From positions 167,669,341-167,733,340 of the forward strand of contig CM041293.1 in NCBI GenBank assembly GCA_023052935.1: a DNA stretch of 64,000 nucleotides. Reading direction: 5' to 3'. Below, one piece after another: positions 56,440 to 64,000 of this stretch. The stretch is from Piezodorus guildinii. Its lineage: Eukaryota > Arthropoda > Insecta > Hemiptera > Pentatomidae. The first letter of the stretch is position 1. Each line of letters opens with the position of its first letter. A program made the position numbers and the translations under genes. Below the pieces are notes generated by a model. It ran no database searches and was not told the DNA's origin. It saw only the letters and a program-made list of their open reading frames with translations.

Positions 56440-57700
56440 AGTTACTTCAACACTGATTAGAAATACTCTCTAACCTTGCACTAGACAATAAAAGATTCAT
56501 TTACATGGCAATCATGTCTGTTTGGACCTACGGAGTTGAGATTTGGGGCTCTCATAAACAATCAAATTCTTCCCGTATTCAATCCTTGCCATCCAAAACC
56601 CTTCGTAAACACTCCTTACATTGTCAAGAATGATATCATCCACAAAAACCTCAATGTTACATATGTTGCTGATTTTGAGGGTACCAGGTATTACTCCTTC
56701 CATGAAAAACTCCACTCCACTCTAATCCATTTGTATTTATTTATTTAAAGAAATTTACAACTGTATTAAATAAATACAACAAGTAAATATGCTGTATATA
56801 TAATTAGTACACATGGTAGTCCTGAGAAGAAACTACCCATTGGTAGCACTCCAATGTCTTATGTTAGGAGGTCTCTTGGCCATCTTCTTTTAAGGCGCCT
56901 CGGTGGGTTGTCGGGAAAAGATATGGATGAGAGGTCACGGATAAGCGGGTTTGAGTGGGCAGGGAGTTTGGAATGAAAAGAGGTATATCTGTAACGGGCC
57001 AAGTATTCAACTAATGGGATATTTAGGTCTTTATGGATGATTTTATTAGTAACGAAGTAAGGAGCATTGAGGATTTAACGAAGGATTTTGGACTGCAAGG
57101 ATTGGATGCGAGAGGAATTCGATGGTTTAGTAGACCCCCATAGCTCAATGCCATAGGTCCAAATAGGCCTGATAATTGTGATATAAATGAGTTTTTTGTA
57201 GTAAGTAGGAAGTTTTGAGCGTTTGTCAAGTAAGTGTTGTAGTAATCTGTATCTACGAGCAGTTTCCTGTCGTTTCAGTCTAGTATGAGGATTCCATGTT
57301 AGGCGTTTGTCGAGGTGGAGTCCTAAGTACCGAATCTGTTCAACAGGAGTAAGTAGGATATTGTTAAAGGATACGGTGGGGCAGGAAGTCATAGGCTTAC
57401 GACGTAGAGTGAGGGTGATTTGATGGGATTTATTAGGATTTATTTTGATTCTCCAGTTTTGACACCATTCTTCAATGGCTGATAGATGGTTCTGTAGGAT
57501 TTGAGATGCAGTAACCTAATCCATTAGTTTCAATCCTTGTTTCCTCTTTGATTCCTAATAATCCACCGATTCTTCTGTAAAGAAGATGGTCTCGAGACAT
57601 TCTTGTTTAGATTAATGGGCAGTTTCTCTTCATGTTTTTTCTTGTCTTTTATCTTTATTAGTATATGTATTTGTTTTATTATAATATACAGTTGTAAATT
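56440..57700 (+). mobile_element. Jockey LINE 3' end, split by an inverted Jockey copy
   Basis: The left part reads TLDNKRFIYMAIMSVWTYG, then VEIWGSHKQSNSSRIQSLPS, then broken frames. The right part (57526-57590) completes it with RRWSRDILV and a stop, then the 3' UTR to acagttgtaaatttcaatat. The 10-bp repeat ctaatccatt (56722-56731, 57516-57525) marks the inner insertion. Inactive. Confidence 0.82.
56732..57515 (-). pseudogene. 5'-truncated Jockey LINE inserted in another Jockey copy
   Basis: 784 bp between direct repeats of ctaatccatt. On the minus strand the frame reads NPNKSHQITLTLRRKPM-like sequence, SCPTVSFNNILLTPVEQ, IRYLGLHLDKRLTWNPH, and ITIIRPIWTYGIELWG, then a stop near 57075. It ends near 56885 with RRLK-type codons. 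The 3' UTR contains ctacccattggtagca on the plus strand. The RT catalytic box is absent, so the copy was dead on arrival. Same subfamily as the copy at 49135-49983. Confidence 0.85.
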
Positions 57701-57721
57701 TCAATATATATATATATGATA

Positions 57722-57756
<35 letters not shown>

Positions 57757-57790
57757 CATTAACTGTTGAGCTGAGATATTTGACGAAGTT

Positions 57791-57830
<40 letters not shown>
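57701..57830. repeat. (TA)n and poly(T) tracts
   Basis: (TA)n at about 57704-57722 and 57793-57828, with a T run of about 27 at 57728-57754. Confidence 0.85.
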
Positions 57831-57833
<3 letters not shown>

Positions 57834-58361
57834 TTTTTTATGAAAGATAAAATCAGTGTCTCTTGTAGTCGAAATAAGAAGACAAGGGTCAGTCCAATCT
57901 TTCCGTCCTGGCTGACCACTTTGACATCCCTATACCTTTGATTGTTCCTCTTTGACGTTTGCTATCAAAGAGAAAGATGATAGAAAGAGAAAAAAAAAAG
58001 GAACGGAAGGAGATAACTAGGGACCAGTAAACCTTAGGGACGGTCCAGTGAACCGTATGATACTGAATGGGGGGGGGGCACATCCCCATGAGGATAAGTT
58101 AAGGGCCGATCATTTATCAGGGTATTGTATCCCTCCGCGCCTTGTTAGCATCCCACCAGTCCCTCAGTCTCTTCTTGTACTCTATAATGAGTCAGCAGAG
58201 ATTATCTTTGTTAAAGAAGCTCTTTATTAGCTTTTTTTATTCTTCTTAACTTCCAAAATGTGAAAATTACCGTAACATTATTAAAATGAAGAAAAAATAA
58301 CTTCTTTACCAAGTACCACATCACTGCGTATTAAACACGTTCTAAAATATTTTTTCTCACT
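57831..58361. other. Unassigned sequence
   Basis: A G run of nine lies at 58069-58078. The short frames on either strand show no domain. No repeat match seen within the window. Confidence 0.4.
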
Positions 58362-58363
58362 TA

Positions 58364-59019
58364 CACTCACTCAAAAAAAGTTTCCAGACAACATGCTTTT
58401 ATTTTGCATAGCTATTTATTTTCAACTTAACATTATCCTAATGAACAAATTATTGATACTTATATTATATGAAAACATATATTTGTTTGTTTATCTTAGT
58501 TCAGTATTAACTTCACTTCTAAAAAAAAAAAAACAAATGCATAGTCACCTACTTTACAGTATAGGCAACAAAGAAATAAAGAGTTTAAATCTTTGGAGGA
58601 TAGACCACAAGCTGAAAGACAGGAGACTGGAGAATCACTAGAGGCGAGCCATCATTACTGAAGCTTTTGCAAATCCTCACACTACCGACATCTCAATGAC
58701 CCTCATAATGAATAGTGATGAAGGGATTGAAGTCCACCCAGAAACAGTCAAAACTATTCTAAGAAGGGAAGGATACAGTAGTCGAATCGCAAGAAGAAAG
58801 CCCTTCTTCTGAAAGTTAAACCAGAAAGAGCGACTGTAATTTTCTGTTAGGAGTTAGTAAATACACCCAAAAATTTCTTTGAACGGGTCATATTCTTTTA
58901 TAAATCCAAATTTTATGTTTTTGGCCCAGATGTAAGGTAAACATTTTGGAAGAAATCAATCTCAGTTTTCCAAACTAAGAGCTTATTTATGGGTGTATGG
59001 ACACTTTTTTGAGTAAGTG
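58364..59019 (+). mobile_element. Internally deleted Tc1-like DNA transposon (656 bp)
   Basis: The terminal inverted repeats are cactcactcaaaaaaagttt at the left and, at the right, ggacacttttttgagtaagtg (inverse cacttactcaaaaaagtgtc). TA dinucleotides at 58362-58363 and 59020-59021 are the expected Tc1/mariner target duplication. Inside, about 58640-58810 encodes a degraded Tc1-type N-terminal DNA-binding region (RAIITEAFANPHTTDISM, EVHPETVKTILRREGYS, ARRKPFF, then a stop). The catalytic DDE part is deleted. Confidence 0.85.
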
Positions 59020-59036
59020 TACATAGAAGTAGAATT

Positions 59037-59495
59037 TTTTTTTTTTATTATTCTGGGACAGGGTCCCTTAAGAACAATTGATATGTACAATTAAGATATA
59101 CGATGTGTCTGGCCAAAAGAACAAATTATATAATTAATTTTTATTTACAATGATATCAGAAAAAAAATGGATTAAAGTATAAAAAAGAGTAAATAAAAAT
59201 TAAAGCGTAATATACATAACATCTTATAGATTAAAGTGTTGAATAAAATAGAACATTGAAACTGGTTCATAATAGCATATTCATTAACTGAGTTAAATAT
59301 AAACAATAAATAGTAAATTTTCTTTAGGAATTGAGATTTGATTTAAAATATCAGGCTTGTTGTTGAGCGTCTTTTAGGGATGACAGTAGGTACTGGAACA
59401 GCTGAGGCTTGAATGATGGTAGGGATGAAGCATGGCGGATATGAGTAGGTAAGGAATTCCAGAGAGTAGTACAGCGGACAAGAAAGGAGCGATCT
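59037..59495 (-). mobile_element. CR1/Daphne-like LINE 3' end
   Basis: On the minus strand from 59490: RSFLVRCTTLWNSLPTHIRH, then ASSLPSFKPQLFQYLLSSLK and a stop. This is the WNSLP end also seen at 11.9 kb. The 3' UTR ends ggaccctgtcccagaataat with an A tail (T run 59036-59049 on the plus strand). 5'-truncated just upstream of SFLxR. Confidence 0.78.
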
Positions 59496-59514
59496 ATCTA
59501 TCTACGAGTTATAG

Positions 59515-59710
59515 AACTGAAATATATCTTAGGCGGAAGTATTGTGATACTGAAAATTTATTAATCCTATTTTTCAAAGGAAATGCACGTCTTTGTGTCC
59601 ATATAGTCTAAATGTCCAAGTTCCGAAAATCGTCTGTTTATAGGTCTGTGAGTCTAGATGTTGTGTCAAGCTCAAAAATGATATTTTATAACACTGAAAA
59701 TTCGTATTTT
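59515..59710 (-). repeat. Family 2 repeat, copy H (degraded terminal part)
   Basis: Shares ggaagtattgtgatactgaa and ttcaaaggaaatgcacgtct with the left end of minus-oriented copies. Diverged and truncated. Confidence 0.55.
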
Positions 59711-59726
59711 AGTAGCATTTATGCAG

Positions 59727-59960
59727 CGGCATGGTCTAGTGAATAGAGCACTAGTCTAGTGTTCCCCAAGTCCCGGATTCGTACCCCGGCTAGTGCAGAA
59801 TTATTTATTCTATTATTTCAACCGTGGAGCGACCTTTGGGTATGGATACCCCATTTAGGGTACACCCAACCTATATAAAGTGGTTACTCAAAAATGTAGG
59901 AAAACATGATGGCTGAGCCTGATCGAGGCCTAATCACCTTCTTACATGGCCCATGGCCGT
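59727..59960 (+). mobile_element. tRNA-derived SINE, second family (S2)
   Basis: The head has a box A-like piece (tggtctagtgaatagagc) and box B-like ggattcgtacccc about 45 bp further on. This is followed by a unique body (ccgtggagcgacctttgggt, gggtacacccaacctatata). It does not match S1. Only one copy is seen in this window, and the right end is uncertain. Confidence 0.55.
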
Positions 59961-60229
59961 AAAAAAGTACGAATCTCTAGTACAGAACCTAATACCTTTC
60001 ATGGGTTTTACAGGAACAGGTTTTTAGATGTGATTATGCCTCAGATGGAACAGCTAATTTTTCAACTAAATTGGTGAACCAGGAGATTTCTTTTACTTTT
60101 CCTTAATGATGTGTTCTTTCTTGATAACCGCAATCCCAACCAAGTCCTTCATCATATAGATATTTGAAGTATTACAAATTTTTACTTAATTAATGACTTG
60201 CTTACACATATATAATTAATTATTAATAA
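59961..60229. other. AT-rich sequence
   Basis: May include the end of the S2 SINE; nothing else recognised. Confidence 0.35.
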
Positions 60230-60620
60230 TAATAACTTTATTTATTTGTCTTTAGGGCAAACCCCATACAAATAGAGCTAGCTGGCACAGCACAATTAAT
60301 GAATTTATCACCAGCAAATATACATTATTAATTACAATTCAAATAAATATTTAAAACAAAAACAACAAAACACACATACAGCAGTAAGCATAAAGGCGCT
60401 GCTATCTTTATGATTAATTTCATCCAACATATACATAAATAACATAAACTTAATATAAAAATAACAATAAATAATGTAAAAATAATAGAACTAAAGCAAA
60501 TACTAAATACCTACAAATTACTTACAAATCTCGAAACATTTAAGAATGATTAACATTCTAAAAGAAAGATGTTGAAATCTTATTTTAAGATTTTATGTGA
60601 CAAAAACAAATAATGATTTC
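60230..60620 (-). mobile_element. LINE 3' end with (TTA)n tail, relative of the element at 24997
   Basis: The plus strand reads (AAT)n, ctttatttatttgtctttag, then ccccatacaaatagagctag. This is the inverse of the 3' end ccagctctatttgtatgggg seen at about 25385. No coding part was recognised further right; that limit is a guess. Confidence 0.55.
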
Positions 60621-60799
60621 AGGACTTTTTTTAATTTGTACTTAATTAATTATAATTAGAACTGCTAAAATCATTTTTACCACCAGAATATGGTAATAAA
60701 TGCGGTATCAAAAAGACATCCAATCATACATTTTTATGAAGAAATAACTTTTAGTTGGGTAAAAGTTAATTAATGTTTTTCTATACTTTCAGTTTAATA

Positions 60800-61230
60800 T
60801 ATATGTAAATTATATAGTAAAATAATGTATTGCGTTTTCACCGGAAATATGTGTTTTAGAGCCTCTCTGATTCCAAATAAAGTAACCCTCCTAAAGGTTA
60901 TTGGAGCTAGAAAAGTTTAAGTTGTATAAACATGAAATTTCATATTTTAGGATCGTATGTGCCTGAGATATTGTAACAACTTGTTCAACAAAATAGACAA
61001 ACAGCCATGCATTTCGCACCTTTTTATGATAAGGTCAGGGTGTAAGAGGCAACCCTAGCTAAAAAACGAAAAGTCAAACAAAACACTTTTAATTTTATAT
61101 TTAAGACAGATAAATGCCCGGGACTGCAAATTTTTCTTCGAAATATATAAACTACAACAGACATTTTATACGAAGAATTTCACACTTTTTATCTTTAACG
61201 GCCTTATCGATTTTAATTGGGCTATATTAA
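60800..61230 (-). repeat. Family 2 repeat, copy I (diverged)
   Basis: Recognisable by gtattgcgttttcaccggaa, tgaaatttcatattttagga, ccatgcatttcgcacctttt, and a second partial unit from about 61060 (aatgcccgggactgca). Heavily diverged. Confidence 0.5.
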
Positions 61231-61734
61231 TTTAAAATCAAATGGAGGAAGGGTTACCATATCCAGAAAAAAAAAAATTAGGACTCGCTTTAAACACATA
61301 AGAAATTATTAACCGGATTTAAATAATAGGTATTGAAACAAAACATCGAAAAGAAGAAAAGCATAAGCTTGACATAGGTAATGGGAAACAGAGAAGAGCC
61401 TCAGATATATTTATCAGTGGTTGGACGCATGAAATATCCTTTCAAGAAATGCTATATATCAGCCTACTGAGTTGAACAGCGAGGTGGAAATGCTAAATCG
61501 AGTTATAATCCGGGTTTGTTGGGCAGGCTTAACACTTTTCCAAAACTGAAATAACATTTCTGTGATTTATTTGTTTGTTTATCTTCCGTTAAATATTTCT
61601 TTTAGGAGAAACATTAAGAAATTATTTTAAGACACAGACAATAACTCATCCGTATGTAAGTAAAATTTGTTAATAAATCCTATACATATAAAACAAATAA
61701 ATAAAAATTAAATATAAATATATATATACGATAC
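61231..61734. other. AT-rich sequence
   Basis: No feature recognised. Confidence 0.4.
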
Positions 61735-62317
61735 CTTGGACTTCATCTTGTCAAACGTCTTACATGGAATCCTCATACAAGACTTAAACGACAAAAAACT
61801 GCTCGTAGGTATCGACTGTTAAAACACTTACTTGACAAACGATCAAAACTCCCTTTTTACTTTAAAAAATGCATTTACAAAACCATCCTTAGACCTACTG
61901 GGACTTGTGGCATTGAGCTATGGGGGTCCACTAAGCCATAGAATTCCTCCCGCATCCAATCCTTGCAATCCAAAATCCTTCGACAAATCCTCGACGCTCC
62001 TTACTTTGTTACCAATAAACTCATCCCTAGAGACCTGAATATCCCACTAGTTGCAGAAATAGCCCAAAAAAGATACATCCCCATTCATTCAAAATTAACC
62101 ACCCATACCAACCCGCTTGTCCGTAGCCTCTCAATTACATCTATTCCCGATAATACTCCGAGGCGTCTGAAAAGACGGTGGCCTCGAGATCTGCTGATCA
62201 AATAAACATGAAAGTGCTACCGCTGGGTAGCTCTTCTCAAGACTTTCAAGCCAATAATCTGTAAATAGCTCATTTACTTATTGTTTCCTGTACAGTTGTA
62301 AATTTCAATAAAAGATT
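61735..62317 (+). pseudogene. 5'-truncated Jockey LINE, RT thumb to 3' end
   Basis: The reading begins LGLHLVKRLTWNPHTRLKR-like sequence, then ARRYRLLKHLLDKRSKL. After shifts it continues LRPTGTCGIELWGSTKP-like sequence, then a 80-codon open part (61963-62205): QSKILRQILDAPYFVTNKL, then LNIPLVAEIAQKRY, NPLVRSLS and RRLKRRWPRDLLIK. The 3' UTR has gctaccgctgggtagctctt and ends gttgtaaatttcaataaaag. Same subfamily group as the copy at 49135. The tail carries the hairpin insertion. Confidence 0.85.
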
Positions 62318-62645
62318 CTTTTAGGTGAAGGTCAAATTTTTTATAAAAAAATTGGAGGCTGATGTCTACTTCACCACTATTTTATTGAAAAAAAATATTC
62401 GCACTACGTTTCGGCTAACAATGCCATCTTCTGGTGCAGTGGAACAACTTAGATTTAGTGTGGGTAGCTGCTTCCTAGTCAAAACCACAAGGTCATGTGG
62501 TTTTGACTAGGAAGCAGCTACCCACACTAAATCTAAGTTGTTCCACTGCACCAGAAGATGGCATTGTTAGCCGAAACGTAGTGCGAATATTTTTTTTTCA
62601 ATAAAATAGTGGTGAAGTAGACATCAGCCTCCAATTTTTTTATAA
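62318..62645. mobile_element. Long hairpin (foldback) insertion with 13-bp target-site duplication
   Basis: Arms 62343-62489 and 62496-62643 are inverse complements over about 147 bp, with a single 1-nt length difference in an A/T run and a 6-nt loop (aggtca). The insertion is flanked by tcaataaaagatt at 62305-62317 and 62646-62658. Each arm contains gaagatggcattgttagccg then aaacgtag. That recalls the GAAAC core at the 3' ends of Penelope-like elements. No protein is encoded. Confidence 0.85.
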
Positions 62646-62658
62646 TCAATAAAAGATT

Positions 62659-63839
62659 TTTTTTTTTTAAAACTACCATCACAACGAATGGCATAAAAGG
62701 TCAAGGTAAAATAAACGCATGAAGAATAGAAGCAATCGGTACATGAGCGACCAAAGGCCCTAATAGAATTTCCCTCCTCTTCTTGCCCCTTTATCACTCC
62801 TACTAATCATATTCCCTGCTCTGCCCTCAAGACAAATAGCCGCAAAACGGAATTAGCAGAAAGCAATTTATACTTCCCTGCCCTACCTTCCCTTTAATCA
62901 GTAACAGCCCCTACCAGCAGGGATCCCTTCTATGGAAAACTTTGCCAATACCCGCTCCGATATTCAATTGATAGGTTTACAATGATCCGATGATATAACC
63001 CATGTTTAGGCTCTCTGTAGGATGGAACATTAGGAACTAATCAAAGCAGCATTGAAAAGTAACATATAAAAAAGATCAAATAAAATATCTGAGCCTGCGT
63101 GATATAAATTTACTGTGTGATAATTACATTAAATGTAAAAAATAAAATAAAAATCAGACAGTGATAGGGACTGCAAATAGAAGTAAAAACTTTTTGAAGT
63201 GAAAACGTCTTTAGAAGCGTTATACGATTTCGGGCAGGGATAAATGCTTTGATTTCGTTTCCATGGTGACGGCTTAAGTCATTTACATGCTCTAGACTGG
63301 CGCAAGCGCAGCGGTTAGTGTATCCCTGACCACTAGAGATAGGATATCAAATTTCCGTGAACGTTATCGATACCGGTGTGATAGCAGCACAAAAATGTCT
63401 ATATTTATAATAAAGTTAATATAGTGAATTTCTTAATTCTCTTGACAGTAAAATAAAGATATTTGTAAATATTACTAAAACGTTACTTGACATGAAAACA
63501 TTTGAACATACCAAGTAAAATCACGATGATCATATTGTCGATATTTAAATTGTAGTAAAACGAAATAGAAAAGAATATCTTCATTGTATTAGCATAGAAA
63601 TTTCACATTTGAAAATTAAATCAATTTTAATAATAACATAGATTTCAATTAAGCACAATGTATATTTCTTAACTAATTAAAATGCATGTTTTTTTTGCTT
63701 ACTTAGAGGAGAAACTGAGATTATCTCAGTGTTGCATATTTACCAGTGTTACACACCTGACATACATTCCAATATGATTACTAATAGAACTCAGTCTCGA
63801 AGATTATGTATGAATGTTAACTTTTAATAATTGAACTTA
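62659..63839. other. AT-rich DNA with a less AT-rich patch at 63225-63395
   Basis: The patch contains cgtttccatggtgacggc, ggcgcaagcgcagcgg and gttatcgataccggtgtgat. These resemble promoter-type sites, but no gene start was recognised. The rest has no feature. Confidence 0.35.
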
Positions 63840-64000
63840 AGACAAATATCATTACAGAGTGTATTACTGAAACAACTTCCAAGAAAAGGATTAATGCACC
63901 TAGTTAACTTGTATAATTCCTGCTTACGGCTAAGATATTTCCCTAATGCATGGAAGAGTGCAGTACTATTCCCTCTCCTGAAACTCTGCAAAATCTGGAA
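63840..64000 (+). pseudogene. Jockey-type ORF2, start of RT domain, cut by the window end
   Basis: The frame through 63849 reads VLLKQLPRKGLMHLVNLYN, then SCLRLRYFPNAWKSAVLFPL. This is the L-LP-K ... N-L-YFPxxWKxA stretch at the beginning of Jockey-group reverse transcriptases. The expected next residues would be PKPGK; here LLKLCKIW is seen, so decay is likely. Whether the element is complete depends on sequence beyond the window. Confidence 0.7.

Overview
The window looks like intergenic DNA from an arthropod genome, most likely an insect. It is visibly AT-rich, full of (TA)n, (AC)n and poly(A/T) tracts, and built almost entirely of transposable elements. The arthropod call rests on R1-clade and Jockey-clade non-LTR retrotransposons, lineages best known from arthropods. 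I found no convincing host protein gene, rRNA or functional tRNA gene. Nearly every coding fragment belongs to a mobile element and most are 5'-truncated or broken.

Layout. 0-9.4 kb: 3' ends of Jockey-like LINEs, an R2-like remnant, an RTE-like tail, and three copies of a ~0.9 kb repeat called family 2 here. 9.4-12.4 kb: a duplicated block (RTE tail, LINE tail, AT microsatellite) and a CR1/Daphne-like LINE. 12.4-19.4 kb: AT-rich DNA with small MITE-like repeats. 19.4-25.5 kb: family 2 copies, a deleted mariner, a truncated RTE LINE with target-site duplications (TSDs), and another short LINE. 27-30.4 kb: copies of a second repeat, family 1. 30.4-34.9 kb: a nearly full-length Jockey element with four visible lesions. 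35.0-38.9 kb: an R1-clade LINE with an uninterrupted 985-residue ORF2, inserted in the (AC)n tract of a family 2 copy. 39.8-45.4 kb: R1 and Jockey 3' fragments, including a three-deep nest (R1 fragment in SINE in Jockey). 47-50 kb: family 1 and Jockey pieces. 50.5-55.3 kb: a Ty3/Gypsy LTR element inserted in the tail of a tRNA-derived SINE. 56-64 kb: nested Jockey copies, a deleted Tc1-like element, a second SINE type, a long hairpin insertion, and the start of another Jockey RT running off the end.

How the parts relate. The elements form a layered record of insertions, and direct repeats at many junctions give the order. The R1-clade element at 35 kb is the only apparently intact polymerase gene. 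It could in principle have supplied enzyme for related truncated copies, but that is inference. Short SINEs and truncated LINEs have 3' tails such as (AAAT)n, (ATTC)n and (TTA)n, consistent with target-primed reverse transcription.

Limits. All assignments are by eye from translated motifs and repeat comparison. Boundaries without a stated direct repeat are approximate. Clade labels below the superfamily level are provisional.
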